NCBI GenBank assembly: GCA_964427415.1
Contig: CAYRUH010000016.1
Coordinates: 1 to 64,000, forward strand
Reading direction: 5' to 3'
Origin: Lentisalinibacter sp964427415
Lineage (GTDB): Bacteria; Pseudomonadota; Gammaproteobacteria; Steroidobacterales; Woeseiaceae
DNA length: 64,000 nt
Shown here: positions 1-8,383 of the stretch, piece by piece
How the letters are laid out: each line of letters starts with the position of its first letter
How positions within the stretch are numbered: the stretch's first letter is position 1
Position numbers and translations under genes: made by a program
Notes under the pieces: generated by a model
Seen by the model: the letters and a program-made list of their open reading frames with translations, nothing else
What the model was told of the DNA's origin: nothing
Database searches by the model: none

Positions 1-31
1 GCCGGTATTCTGGCCGTCGGTCACCGAAATA

Positions 32-85
32 CCGTAAAATTAGTGATTTACGGACTGAAACCGGCGGCAGGCGGAAGTTTCCGCC
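32..85. promoter_or_regulatory. Inverted repeats upstream of ornithine aminotransferase
   Basis: Two dyads are visible in the short leader. CCGTAAA at 32-38 is mirrored by TTTACGG at 47-53. GGCGGAA at 70-76 is mirrored by TTCCGCC at 79-85 with only two bases between, ending about 18 nt before the GTG start. The first dyad uses half-sites (CCGTAAA) that also occur in the operator cluster at 36877-36931, so a shared regulator is possible but unproven. The second could be a hairpin in the mRNA leader or a repressor site. Confidence 0.35.
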
Positions 86-103
86 GCAGGATGGGGTCGC
101 ACA

Positions 104-1324
104 GTGTCGAACAAGCGGATCGAACTCGAGAACACCTACTGCGCGCAGAACTATCACCCCCTGCCGGTGGTGCTCAGCCGCGGCGAGGGTGTCTATGTCT
201 GGGACGACGAGGGCCGTCGTTATCTCGACATGATGAGCGCATACTCCGCGGTCAGCCACGGGCACGCGCATCCCCGCCTGATCCAGGCGCTCACCCGCCA
301 GGCGAGCGAACTCAGCATCGTCTCCCGGGCCTTCCACACCGACAAGCTCGGACCGTTCCTGAAGCGCATCTGCGAACTGACCGGACAGGACCGGGCGCTG
401 CCGATGAACACCGGCGCCGAGGCGGTGGAGACCGCGCTGAAGGCGGCCCGCAAGTGGGCCTACACGGTCAAGGGAGTAGAGCGCGACAAGGCGGAGATCA
501 TCGCCTGCCGGAACAATTTCCATGGTCGCACCATCACCATCGTCGGCATGTCCAGCGAGGAGTCCTACCGGGAAGGCTTCGGCCCGTTCCCGCCCGGTTT
601 CCGGCTGGTGGACTTCGGCGACGCCGAGGCGCTGGAAGCCTCCATCACGCCGAACACGGCCGCCTTCCTCGTGGAACCCATGCAGGGCGAAGGCGGCATC
701 GTCATCCCGCCGCCGGGCTACCTCGCCGCCTGCCGGGAGATCTGCCGGCGCCACGACGTGCTGCTGATCTGCGATGAGATCCAGACCGGGCTCGGCCGCA
801 CCGGCCGCTTCCTCGCCGCCGAGCACGAGGACGTGGTGCCGGACGGGCTGATACTCGGCAAGGCCCTCGGCGGCGGCATCCTGCCGGTCTCGATGTTTCT
901 CGCCCGCCGCGACGTGATGGACGTATTCCGGCCCGGCGACCACGGCAGTACCTTCGGCGGCAACCCGCTGGCCGCCACGGTGGCGCTGGAGGCGCTGAAC
1001 ATCATCGTCGAGGAAGATCTGCCGGCGCGCAGCGAGGCGATGGGCACTTTATTGCTGGAAGAGCTCAGACGCATCGACAGTCCACTGGTGCGGGACGTGC
1101 GCGGCCGGGGCCTGTTCGTGGGGCTGGAGATCGACCCGGACAAGGGCAGCGCCCGCGAGGTCGTCGAGCGCCTCATGCAGAACGGCGTGCTGAGCAAGGA
1201 GACCCACGAGACCGTGGTGCGGCTGGCGCCGCCGCTGTCCATCTCCCGGCAACAGCTGCAGTGGGCGGTGGCGCGCATCGCTGAGGTGCTCGCCGAGATG
1301 GAGCGTTTGCGCAAGGCGTCGTGA
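104..1324 (+). CDS. rocD: Ornithine aminotransferase (ornithine--oxo-acid transaminase)
   Basis: A 406-residue PLP enzyme of the class III aminotransferase family that moves the delta-amino group of ornithine to 2-oxoglutarate, giving glutamate semialdehyde for proline or glutamate metabolism. The N-terminal half is very like ornithine aminotransferases (ALPMNTGAEAVETALKAARKW at about 98-118 and NNFHGRTITIVGMSSEE at about 137-153). The aspartate that holds the PLP pyridine nitrogen is D224 in DEIQTG, and the Schiff-base lysine is K253 in LGKALGGG. Length is normal for the family. The start is a GTG at 104 preceded by a purine-rich AGGATGGGG; no better in-frame start exists. Palindromic sequences lie in the leader. 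No arginase or proline gene is adjacent, so the pathway partner is elsewhere. Confidence 0.93.
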   Translation: MSNKRIELENTYCAQNYHPLPVVLSRGEGVYVWDDEGRRYLDMMSAYSAVSHGHAHPRLIQALTRQASELSIVSRAFHTDKLGPFLKRICELTGQDRALPMNTGAEAVETALKAARKWAYTVKGVERDKAEIIACRNNFHGRTITIVGMSSEESYREGFGPFPPGFRLVDFGDAEALEASITPNTAAFLVEPMQGEGGIVIPPPGYLAACREICRRHDVLLICDEIQTGLGRTGRFLAAEHEDVVPDGLILGKALGGGILPVSMFLARRDVMDVFRPGDHGSTFGGNPLAATVALEALNIIVEEDLPARSEAMGTLLLEELRRIDSPLVRDVRGRGLFVGLEIDPDKGSAREVVERLMQNGVLSKETHETVVRLAPPLSISRQQLQWAVARIAEVLAEMERLRKAS

Positions 1325-1351
1325 CGCGCCCGCAACAGGAGTAGCCAGAGC

Positions 1352-2278
1352 ATGCCCGGACCGCCCATCATGATCACCGGCCTGGCACTGCTCGCGGCGC
1401 TGGTCGGCGGATTGCTGGGGTGGTACCTGCATGCCGAGCGCCATCGCCGCCAGCGTCTGACGACGGCTGCAACCTGGCAGGAAAAGCTGCAGTTGGAGGA
1501 ACTGGCGAAGGAGCGAATGGGCAAGCAGATACGCAGCCTCGACGGACGGCTGGACGCCGCGCGCCGGGCACACCGGGAGGCGCGCCAGCAGCTCGCGCGC
1601 ACCGAGCAGAAACTCGCCGGCGCGTCCGCGACGGCGGACCAGGCGACTGCCGCGCTCATCGACTGCCGCGCAGCGCTGGCGGCGACCAATCGCAAGCGCG
1701 ACGAACTGCATGCTCAGCTGCAGCGTCTGCTGACACGCAGCCGGGAAATCATGACGGCTTCCAGGGCAAAGGACGAGAAAATTTTCACCCTCAGCCGGGA
1801 ACTGGAGAGCTGGCAGGAGCGCCTGCCGCCGCTCGTCTACCGCTTCCGCGAGAAGGCGCGGGAGGCCACAGCCGCCCGCCGGGCGCTGGATTTCGAGCGG
1901 GACCGGGCGCGGGAGCTGGAGGACACGCTGCGCACCCGCGCCCTGCCTTTGACCGACCCGCCGGCCGGCGCAGACGGCAGTGACAACGGCGGCAGCGAAA
2001 TCGACCGGGCCATGCCGGCGCGCCGGCGCCGGGACGACCTCAAACGCATCCGCGGCATCGGCCCGGCCCTGGAGCGTCTGCTGAACGAACTCGGCATCCA
2101 TCGGCTGCAGCAGATCGCCGAGTTCGGTGCGGACGACATCGAGCGGGTGCAGGGGGCCCTGAAGGACTTCCCGGACCGCATCGAGCGGGACCACTGGGTG
2201 GAGCAGGCCCGCAGACTGATCGCAGAGTACCGGCCCGACGCCGGTGAAACATCCTGGACAGGGAGGACGGAAACATGA
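1352..2278 (+). CDS. Membrane-anchored coiled-coil protein with C-terminal helix-hairpin-helix-like domain
   Basis: 308 residues. One membrane helix at about 7-26 is followed by a long charged coiled coil (about 40-200, rich in Glu, Arg, Gln and Ala) and a variable linker. The C-terminal domain (about 230-300) carries LKRIRGIGPALERLLNELGI, the pattern of the small helix-hairpin-helix domains annotated as predicted 5' DNA nuclease or flap-endonuclease-1-like. No nuclease catalytic domain is present, so that name should not be read as an activity; the domain more likely binds DNA or protein. An AGGAG lies about 10 nt before the ATG; an ATG at 1370 would shorten the N-terminus by six residues. 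The stop overlaps the next start (ATGA), so it is translationally coupled to the PEBP gene. Function unknown. Confidence 0.75.
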   Translation: MPGPPIMITGLALLAALVGGLLGWYLHAERHRRQRLTTAATWQEKLQLEELAKERMGKQIRSLDGRLDAARRAHREARQQLARTEQKLAGASATADQATAALIDCRAALAATNRKRDELHAQLQRLLTRSREIMTASRAKDEKIFTLSRELESWQERLPPLVYRFREKAREATAARRALDFERDRARELEDTLRTRALPLTDPPAGADGSDNGGSEIDRAMPARRRRDDLKRIRGIGPALERLLNELGIHRLQQIAEFGADDIERVQGALKDFPDRIERDHWVEQARRLIAEYRPDAGETSWTGRTET

Positions 2279-2901
2279 ATCTGACCACGACGGCTTTCCG
2301 CGACGGCGAACGCATCCCCGACGAGTTCTGCTTCGGCAATCCGGCGGACGAGGGTCACATGACCCTGGGCGAGAATCGCAACCCGGACTTCACCTGGGCG
2401 AATCTGCCGGGGGGCACCCGTTCGCTGGTGCTGCTGTGCGTGGACGTGGACGTACCCGGCAAGGCCGACGACGTCAATCAGGAAGGACGTACCATCCCTG
2501 CCGACCTGCCCCGGGTGGATTTCTATCACTGGGTGCTGGTGGACGTTCCGCCCGGCATTGCCGGCATACCGGCGGCCTCCTGTTCCGACGGCGTCACGCC
2601 GAAGGGCAAGAAAGAACCCTCGGGGCCCGACGGCGCGCGGCAGGGACTGAACGACTACACGAGTTTCATGGCCGCCGATCCGGACATGGCCGGCGACTAC
2701 TTCGGTTATGACGGACCCTGCCCGCCGTGGAACGACGAGCTGCTCCATCATTACCACTTCGTGCTCTATGCGACCGACCTGGAGCGAGCGCCCGTCGAAG
2801 GTAAATTCACCGGACAGGACGTGATGGCGGCGCTGGAAGGGCACATCCTCGCCGAATCCCGGGTGGTGGGCACCTACACGCTCAATCCGGACGTCGGCTG
2901 A
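2275..2901 (+). CDS. YbhB/YbcL-family PEBP (Raf kinase inhibitor-like) protein
   Basis: 208 residues with the phosphatidylethanolamine-binding-protein fold of the bacterial YbhB/YbcL family. The family's ligand-pocket segments are visible: IPDEFCF near residue 13, NPDFTW near 37, the D-V-D-V-P motif near 57 and the YHFVLYATD strand near 160. There is no signal peptide, so it is probably cytoplasmic. It is slightly longer than E. coli YbhB (158 residues) because of an insert that starts near residue 62 (KADDVNQEGRTIPADLP) and of extra residues in the middle. The start overlaps the stop of the preceding coiled-coil gene by four bases (ATGA). Ligand and cellular role of these proteins are not established. 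Confidence 0.88.
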   Translation: MNLTTTAFRDGERIPDEFCFGNPADEGHMTLGENRNPDFTWANLPGGTRSLVLLCVDVDVPGKADDVNQEGRTIPADLPRVDFYHWVLVDVPPGIAGIPAASCSDGVTPKGKKEPSGPDGARQGLNDYTSFMAADPDMAGDYFGYDGPCPPWNDELLHHYHFVLYATDLERAPVEGKFTGQDVMAALEGHILAESRVVGTYTLNPDVG

Positions 2902-2922
2902 CGCTGCGACGCTGCCGGCGGA

Positions 2923-3390
2923 TCAGCGCAAGGCATCCGGGCGGACGGTGAAGTCGACGATCCGTATCCGCAGGCCGGGCTCGCCGGCCGGGTAGCGTTC
3001 GCCCAGCACCTCGGTCAGGGCGCGGTTCTCGTAGACACCGGCTGGCGCAGCCTGAAGCACCCGCGCCTCCACGGGACGGCCGCTGGCATCCACCTCGACT
3101 TCCACCTGCACGAAGCCCCGCCGCTCGCGCCCGGCTGGTGCGGCGGGCGCGAGCGGCGGCAGCACCGGTGGTGGCGCCTCCAGTTCCGGCAGGCGGCGGC
3201 GCGGCTCGCCCAGCAGCTCGGCGACGTCGAGGCTGTCGTAGCCCACCAGCAGATCGAGCGGATGCGCCTCCACCGGTATCTCGTCCTCGCCGCTCGCCCG
3301 CTCGAAGCCACCCCACAACTGTACGGCGACCACCAGCATGGCGCCAACGACCCCGCAGGCGGCCAGAAACGAGGCGAGGTAGCGCAACAC
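2923..3390 (-). CDS. TonB-family C-terminal domain protein
   Basis: 155 residues: an N-terminal membrane helix (about 8-28), a short proline-rich linker (APPPVLPPLAPAAPAG, about 72-88) and a C-terminal TonB-like domain in which GFVQVEVEVDASGRPVEARVL matches the usual beta-strand signature. The protein is shorter than classical TonB (about 240 residues) and has little periplasm-spanning Pro/Lys linker, so it may not energize outer-membrane receptors. Similar short TonB-domain proteins occur as orphans in many gammaproteobacteria. No exbB or exbD lies beside it. It sits 3 bp downstream of msrB on the same strand and is probably co-transcribed with it. Confidence 0.72.
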   Translation of the reverse strand: MLRYLASFLAACGVVGAMLVVAVQLWGGFERASGEDEIPVEAHPLDLLVGYDSLDVAELLGEPRRRLPELEAPPPVLPPLAPAAPAGRERRGFVQVEVEVDASGRPVEARVLQAAPAGVYENRALTEVLGERYPAGEPGLRIRIVDFTVRPDALR

Positions 3391-3393
3391 CGC

Positions 3394-3795
3394 TCAGCCG
3401 TCCTGCGAGCCTTCCTCGTCGAAGGACAGCGCGCAGGAATTGATGCAGAAACGCAGTCCGGTGGGTTCCGGCCCGTCCGGAAACACGTGGCCGAGGTGGG
3501 CGCCGCAGGCGGCACACGTGACCTCGTCGCGGACCATGCCGTGGCTGGTATCCTGCTCCGTGCTAACCCGGTCGCCGGCCAGCGGCAGCCAGAAACTCGG
3601 CCAGCCCGAACCGGAATCGTATTTGTGCGCCGAGCTGAACAGCTCGGCGCCGCAGACGACGCACGCATAGGTACCGTCGGCCTTCTGATCCACGTAGCGG
3701 CCGGCGAACGGCGGCTCCGTGCCCTTATGCTGGGTCACCCGCCAGGCTTCATCGCCCAGGCGCGCGCGCAGCTGTTCTCTGGTTTCTTCCGTCAT
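3394..3795 (-). CDS. msrB: Peptide-methionine (R)-S-oxide reductase MsrB
   Basis: 133 residues, the normal length for a single-domain MsrB, which reduces methionine-R-sulfoxide in proteins. The structural zinc is held by two CxxC pairs, C45/C48 and C94/C97. The active-site cysteine is C117 in RFCINS. Conserved family blocks SGSGWPSFW (61-69) and CGAHLGHVFPDGP (97-109) are intact. No signal peptide is present, so it is cytosolic. It lies just upstream of the TonB-domain gene and between it and htpG, all on the minus strand. Confidence 0.95.
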   Translation of the reverse strand: MTEETREQLRARLGDEAWRVTQHKGTEPPFAGRYVDQKADGTYACVVCGAELFSSAHKYDSGSGWPSFWLPLAGDRVSTEQDTSHGMVRDEVTCAACGAHLGHVFPDGPEPTGLRFCINSCALSFDEEGSQDG

Positions 3796-3861
3796 CGCCT
3801 CTCGTGCCCCGTGTCAGCTCCAACCTCTATCCCGCGTCGATTTTAGCGCTTCGGCGCCGGT

Positions 3862-5739
3862 TCATTGTTCCGCGCCGCCGGCGAGCTCCAGCAACAGCCG
3901 GTTCATGCGGCGTACGTAGGCGCCCGGATCCGCCAGCGAGCCGCCCTCGGCGAGGCGGGCCTGATCCACGAGGACCCGTGCCAGATCCTCGAAGCGGCCC
4001 TCGTCGCTTTCGGCGGACAGGCGCTGCACCAGCGGATGAGAGGGGTTGATCTCGAAGATGGGTTTCGTCTCCGGCAGCTTCTGCCCCGCCGCCTCCAGCA
4101 AGTGGCGCATCTGGCGGCCGACGGCGTGCTCCGAGAGCACCAGGCAGGCCGGCGAGTCCACCAGGCGGCGGCTCACGCGCACGGTCTCCACCTGATCCTT
4201 CAGCAGCCGCCGCAGCTTCTTCAGCAGCGGTTTGTGCTCCTCGTCCAGCGTCTCCTGTTGCGGACCGCTGTCGCCGCCCGGGAGTTCGGCACCGCCCCGG
4301 GCGACGTCGCTCAGCTTCGTGTCCCTGTACTCGGGCAGCTGGCCGATCATCCATTCGTCCAGGCGATCGTGCAGCAGCAGCACCTCGATGCCCCGGTCAC
4401 GGAACACCTCCAGCTGGGGCGCCGAGCGCGCCTTCTCCAGGCTGTCCGCAACCAGGTAGTAGATGGCCTCCTGGTCGGTCCGCATGCGACCGATATAGTC
4501 GTCCAGCGACTGGTCCTGGGTAGCGTCTTCGCTGCGGGTCGTTACGAAGCGGAACAACGCGGCAATGCGCTCGGCGTTGCCGGGGTCCTCGCCGATGCCC
4601 TCCTTCAGCACCTCGCCGAACTCGTCCCAGATCTTCTGAAAGGTCTCCGGGTCGTCCGCGGCGGTCTTCTCCAACAGCTCCAGGGCCCGGCGGGTCAGCG
4701 CACTGCGCAGCGCATCCAGCGTGGGGTGCGACTGCAGCAGTTCCCGGGACACGTTCAGCGGCAGGTCGGCCGTGTCGATGACTCCCCGGACGAAGCGCAG
4801 ATACAGCGGCAGGAACTGCTCGGCATCATCCATAATGAAGACCCGCTGCACGTAGAGCTTCAGCCCGCGGGGCGACTCCCGGTTCCACAGGTCGAACGGG
4901 GCACGGGCGGGGATGAAGAGCAGGCTCGTGTACTGGCGCTTGCCCTCTACATGATTGTGTGACCAGCTCAGCGGGTCGGTCGGATCGTGGGTGAGGTGTT
5001 TGTAGAACTCCCGGTATTCCTCGTCGCCGATCTCGGCGCGAGGGCGCGTCCACAGCGCCGTGGCCGCGTTCACCGTCTCCCGCTCGCCGTCACCGGCGGG
5101 CATGGTGACCGGGAAGGCGATGTGGTCGGAGTAGCGCCGGATGAGATGGCGCAGCCGTTCGGCCGTGGCGAACTCGCCTGCATCCTCGCGCAGGTGCAGT
5201 ACCACCCGGGTACCCCGCTCCGGCCGCTCCGCGGACTCGATCCGGAATTCACCCTGGCCGTCGGATTCCCAGTGGATGCCGGTATCCGCCGGCAGGCCCG
5301 CACGCCGGGTGTAGACCTCCACGCGGTCGGCCACGATGAAGGACGAGTAGAAGCCCACACCGAACTGGCCGATGAGCCGGGCGTCCCTGCGGTTGTCGCC
5401 GGTCAGCGACTGCAGGAAATCCGCCGTGCCGGACTTCGCGATGGTACCGAGGTTGGCGATCACCTCGGCCCGGTTCATGCCGATGCCGTTGTCGCTGACC
5501 GACACCGTGCCGGTCTCGGCATCGAAATCCACGTCGATACCGAGTTCCGGCTGATCCTCCATCAACGCCGGATCGGCCAGCGCCTCGAAACGCAGCTTGT
5601 CGGCGGCGTCGGAGGCGTTGGAGATGAGCTCCCGGAGAAAGATCTCCCGGTTGCTGTAAAGCGAGTGGATCATCAGGTGAAGCAGCTGCTTCACCTCCGC
5701 CTGGAAACCGAGTGTCTCTGCAGTCCGGGTCTCTGCCAT
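3862..5739 (-). CDS. htpG: Molecular chaperone HtpG (Hsp90)
   Basis: 625 residues, the usual HtpG length. The N-terminal GHKL ATPase domain shows NREIFLRELISNASDA (about 31-46), the DNGIGM nucleotide motif (near 85) and IGQFGVGFYSSF (near 120). The middle domain contains the catalytic-loop arginine segment NVSRELLQ and the C-terminal domain ends without the eukaryotic MEEVD tail, as expected in bacteria. It assists folding of client proteins using ATP. A good heat-shock promoter (TTGAAA, 13-bp spacer, CCCCACACT) lies about 80-110 bp upstream, so induction by sigma-32 is likely. The next downstream gene is msrB, which fits a stress-response neighbourhood. Confidence 0.97.
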   Translation of the reverse strand: MAETRTAETLGFQAEVKQLLHLMIHSLYSNREIFLRELISNASDAADKLRFEALADPALMEDQPELGIDVDFDAETGTVSVSDNGIGMNRAEVIANLGTIAKSGTADFLQSLTGDNRRDARLIGQFGVGFYSSFIVADRVEVYTRRAGLPADTGIHWESDGQGEFRIESAERPERGTRVVLHLREDAGEFATAERLRHLIRRYSDHIAFPVTMPAGDGERETVNAATALWTRPRAEIGDEEYREFYKHLTHDPTDPLSWSHNHVEGKRQYTSLLFIPARAPFDLWNRESPRGLKLYVQRVFIMDDAEQFLPLYLRFVRGVIDTADLPLNVSRELLQSHPTLDALRSALTRRALELLEKTAADDPETFQKIWDEFGEVLKEGIGEDPGNAERIAALFRFVTTRSEDATQDQSLDDYIGRMRTDQEAIYYLVADSLEKARSAPQLEVFRDRGIEVLLLHDRLDEWMIGQLPEYRDTKLSDVARGGAELPGGDSGPQQETLDEEHKPLLKKLRRLLKDQVETVRVSRRLVDSPACLVLSEHAVGRQMRHLLEAAGQKLPETKPIFEINPSHPLVQRLSAESDEGRFEDLARVLVDQARLAEGGSLADPGAYVRRMNRLLLELAGGAEQ

Positions 5740-5819
5740 GTCGCTCTCCGCTGGATCTACCCTCTACCTTACCGGGGCCGGGGGCGCGACGGCGCTCTGC
5801 CGGTCTCCGGGCAGCTCGG

Positions 5820-5848
5820 AGTGTGGGGTCTTTGGCGGTGTTTTCAAC
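5820..5848 (-). promoter_or_regulatory. Sigma-32 (heat-shock) promoter of htpG
   Basis: Read on the minus strand, the sequence is GTTGAAA, a 13-nt spacer, then CCCCACACT. The sigma-32 consensus is CTTGAAA, 11-16 nt, CCCCATnT. The -35 element is at 5842-5848 and the -10 element at 5820-5828. This would start transcription near 5813 and give a leader of roughly 75 nt before the htpG ATG at 5739. The match in both boxes and the identity of the downstream gene support the call. Confidence 0.7.
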
Positions 5849-5866
5849 CCGCGGCGCGGGTCGGGC

Positions 5867-6133
5867 TCAGGGGTGGCGTGCGGTCCAGCTTGCCGCCGGC
5901 TGACGGGTCAGCCAGGACATGGCGGCAACCAGGGCGGCGATCAGGCCGGCCACCAGCAACGCGCCTGCGACCAGCGGCAGGGTCGCGGCCGCGACGGCCA
6001 GGCCCACGCCGATGAGCGCACCCGCCAGCAGTGCCAGCACGCGTGCCAGGAGACGGCGGACCTGCTCCCACAGCAGCGGCATCGACCAGACGAAGTCGTC
6101 CATGTCATCCAGATACTGCAGTAGCCGTTCCAT
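5867..6133 (-). CDS. Small hydrophobic membrane protein, function unknown
   Basis: 88 residues with an acidic/amphipathic N-terminus (MERLLQYLDDMDDFVWSMP) and two long hydrophobic stretches at about 30-50 and 52-73 that would form a membrane hairpin. The hydrophobic pattern and ATG start support a real gene, though I recognise no family. It lies between htpG and a short gene on the same strand; the htpG promoter lies just downstream of its stop codon. Confidence 0.55.
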   Translation of the reverse strand: MERLLQYLDDMDDFVWSMPLLWEQVRRLLARVLALLAGALIGVGLAVAAATLPLVAGALLVAGLIAALVAAMSWLTRQPAASWTARHP

Positions 6134-6241
6134 TTACTGTTCCGCCGAATCCCTGAGCAATCAATGCAGTCTAACGCTTTCTTCGTGTCAACGGTGTGAA
6201 TTACACCATAACATCGGCGCCGCCGGTAAGGATCGGGTGCA

Positions 6242-6424
6242 TCAGCGCACCCGCCGCAGCACGGGCGGGCGGTCCCGGGGCGGGTCCTCGCCCCTGAGCA
6301 TCGCGCTGCGGTTCGCCTCCTTGGCATAGGAGATGGCTGCATGCACCCAGCGCCAGCGCTCGCGGGTCTCTTCGGTCGTGAACAGCGCCAGTTGTTCTTC
6401 GGCGCACGGTTTCGGTTTGGCCAT
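6242..6424 (-). CDS. Small conserved-looking hypothetical protein
   Basis: 60 residues, hydrophilic, without membrane segment. The N-terminal part (EEQLALFTTEETRERWRWVHAA) looks like an amphipathic helix and resembles nothing I can name. It has an ATG start and codon use like its neighbours. It may be an uncharacterised regulator-sized protein, or not a gene at all; support is limited to the reading frame and its composition. Confidence 0.4.
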   Translation of the reverse strand: MAKPKPCAEEQLALFTTEETRERWRWVHAAISYAKEANRSAMLRGEDPPRDRPPVLRRVR

Positions 6425-6509
6425 AGTTATCGAGTTAGAGACTTGGGAACGAGAATCGGTAAGTGTGGGTGTTTTTTATCGGTCGGTTGGCGCTGCCGCA
6501 ACCGGCGCT

Positions 6510-6776
6510 CTAATCGTCACGGTCACTGCTGTTACGATCGCTCCAGTTCCGTTTCACCTCCTCCGCCCAGTTGCGGTAGCCCTTCCAGGTGTAGAGCGAG
6601 GGATCGAGAGCGCCGCGGCTGCGCGGGCGGTCGCCGCGCCGGGAGAGCCACTTGCGATAGGCGTCCCAGGGCTCGTCGTCGCGGGCGTAGTCCCGGTCGG
6701 TCGCTGACACTGTTTCGTCCTGGTCCGCGTCCTCTTCCGGGCCCGCGGCCCAGCGGATGTCCTTGTCGTCAGGCAT
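6510..6776 (-). CDS. Small acidic hypothetical protein
   Basis: 88 residues, strongly charged, with an acidic N-terminal half (MPDDKDIRWAAGPEEDADQDE) and a Trp/Tyr/Arg-rich C-terminal half (YTWKGYRNWAEEVKRNWSD). No membrane segment. I chose the ATG at 6776, which has a GGAG about 11 nt upstream, over the ATG at 6809, which has no Shine-Dalgarno and would add 11 residues. Family unknown. Its upstream region holds a 13-bp direct repeat. Confidence 0.42.
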   Translation of the reverse strand: MPDDKDIRWAAGPEEDADQDETVSATDRDYARDDEPWDAYRKWLSRRGDRPRSRGALDPSLYTWKGYRNWAEEVKRNWSDRNSSDRDD

Positions 6777-6893
6777 GGCTGATTCCGCTCCCAACAGATA
6801 GGCGGACATTACGCGGGCGGGGGTGCCGGAGCCAGGAACTGCATCACAGTGACCAGCGTTAAAAAAGCAGGCAAATCAGCGGGTTCAGCCCTT

Positions 6894-6947
6894 CTATTTG
6901 ACTTAACGGACGGTGCCGGTCCCGGTCTTTCAGGCTATTTGACTTAA
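6894..6947. repeat. 13-bp direct repeat CTATTTGACTTAA in an intergenic region
   Basis: CTATTTGACTTAA occurs at 6894-6906 and again at 6935-6947, 41 bp apart, in the 212-bp gap between the start of the small acidic gene and the stop of ppnN. Both copies are AT-rich islands within GC-rich sequence. They could be paired binding sites for a regulator of the leftward small gene, or remnants of a duplicated promoter (TTGACT resembles a -35 box on the plus strand). Confidence 0.5.
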
Positions 6948-6988
6948 GCCGGCGGATTAGGGAAAAGCCGCCGCGGCACCGCCCGTCG

Positions 6989-8341
6989 TCAGGCGACCAC
7001 CTCGTAGCAGGGACTGTAACTGCCAGACAGCTTCATCCGCCCCTGGGCCACAAAGGCGCGGAGCAGCTCGTCCAGCAGCGGCATAATGCGCCCGGAGGCC
7101 TCGATACGGAAGGGCCCCCGCTCCTCGATCATGCGTATCGTATCCTCGCGCACGTTGCCGGAGACGATTCCCGAGAAGGCGCGGCGCAGGTTGACGGCCA
7201 GCTCGTCGGGGGACTGTTCGGGGTGCAGCACCAGAGCGGCCATGGACTCGTGGCTCGCCCGGAAGGGCACCTGGAAGTCATGATCGATCTTCAGCCGCCA
7301 GTTGTAATAGTAGGCATCGCTGTGGCGCTGGCGGAAATCGCGCACGTCGGTAAGGCCCGCCTGGATGGTCCTCGCCACGGCCACCGGGTCGTCGCCGACG
7401 ATGCGATAGCGCTGCTGTGCCGCCTCACCCAGCGTGGCACCGACGAATTCGTCGATGCGGCGGAAGTATTCTTCACTGCCGGCCGGTCCGGTGAACACCA
7501 GTGGGAACGGCATGTCGGCATTGTCGGGATGCAGCAGCACGCCGAGGATGAACAGGATCTCCTCCGCCGTGCCCACGCCGCCGGGGAAGACCACGAATCC
7601 GTGACCGACCCGGACGAATGCCTCCAGCCGCTTCTCCATATCCGGCATGATCACCAGTTCGTTGACGATGGGGTTCGGCGACTCCGCGGCGATGATGCCG
7701 GGCTCCGTGATGCCGATGTATCGCCCGTCGCGGATGCGCTGCTTCGAATGGCCGATGGTCGCGCCCTTCATGGGCCCCTTCATCGCGCCCGGGCCGCAAC
7801 CGGTGCAAACCTGCAGCCCGCGGATGCCCAGCTCGTAGCCAACGGTCTTGGTGTAGTCGTACTCCTCACGGCTGATGGCATGGCCGCCCCAGCAGACGAT
7901 CACGTTCGTGTCGGCGGGCGCCCGCACGATGCGGGCGTTGCGCAGCACGTGGAAGACGGCATTGGTGATGGAGTCCGAACGGGCGAGATCGAACTGTCCG
8001 CCTTCGCGCAGTTCGTTGTCCACGAACACCACGTCGCGCAGTACGGAGAACAGCAGCTCGCGGATGCCGCGAATCATTCGCCCGTCGACGAAGGCAGAGT
8101 CGGGTGCGTTGCGCAGCGCGAGCCGCACGCCGCGGTCCTGCTGGATGATGCCAACCTCGAAATCCCGGTAGCGGGCCAGCAGTTCCCGGGTATCGTCCGT
8201 CATGGAACCGGAGGTGAGCACGGCGAGCGCGCAGCGCCTCAGCAGCCCGTACAGGCCGCCCTCGCCGCGGTTGCGCAGTCGGTTCACCTCCTCCTGTGAC
8301 AGGAGTTCGAGGCTGCCCTCCGGAGAGACTTCGATATCCAT
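6989..8341 (-). CDS. ppnN: Nucleotide 5'-monophosphate nucleosidase PpnN (YgdH, LOG family)
   Basis: 450 residues, matching E. coli PpnN (454). The central Rossmann-like LOG domain shows VCWGGHAISREEYDYTK (near 155), the GCGPGAMKGPMKGA loop (near 187) and the PGGVGTAEE signature (near 259), which in this family cleaves the N-glycosidic bond of purine and pyrimidine nucleoside monophosphates. The flanking N- and C-terminal domains, which in E. coli bind (p)ppGpp, are also present by length. The enzyme recycles nucleobases and is activated by the stringent alarmone in E. coli. It is on the minus strand, just downstream of an L,D-transpeptidase gene. Confidence 0.93.
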   Translation of the reverse strand: MDIEVSPEGSLELLSQEEVNRLRNRGEGGLYGLLRRCALAVLTSGSMTDDTRELLARYRDFEVGIIQQDRGVRLALRNAPDSAFVDGRMIRGIRELLFSVLRDVVFVDNELREGGQFDLARSDSITNAVFHVLRNARIVRAPADTNVIVCWGGHAISREEYDYTKTVGYELGIRGLQVCTGCGPGAMKGPMKGATIGHSKQRIRDGRYIGITEPGIIAAESPNPIVNELVIMPDMEKRLEAFVRVGHGFVVFPGGVGTAEEILFILGVLLHPDNADMPFPLVFTGPAGSEEYFRRIDEFVGATLGEAAQQRYRIVGDDPVAVARTIQAGLTDVRDFRQRHSDAYYYNWRLKIDHDFQVPFRASHESMAALVLHPEQSPDELAVNLRRAFSGIVSGNVREDTIRMIEERGPFRIEASGRIMPLLDELLRAFVAQGRMKLSGSYSPCYEVVA

Positions 8342-8383
8342 GCTGTTCGCCTGTCGGGGAGCGCGCCGCCCGGCGCGCCGGGT

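Noticed and set aside
43..777. Frame starting at 43 overlapping ornithine aminotransferase
   Set aside because: A different frame of a clear aminotransferase gene with Arg/Pro/His-rich translation.
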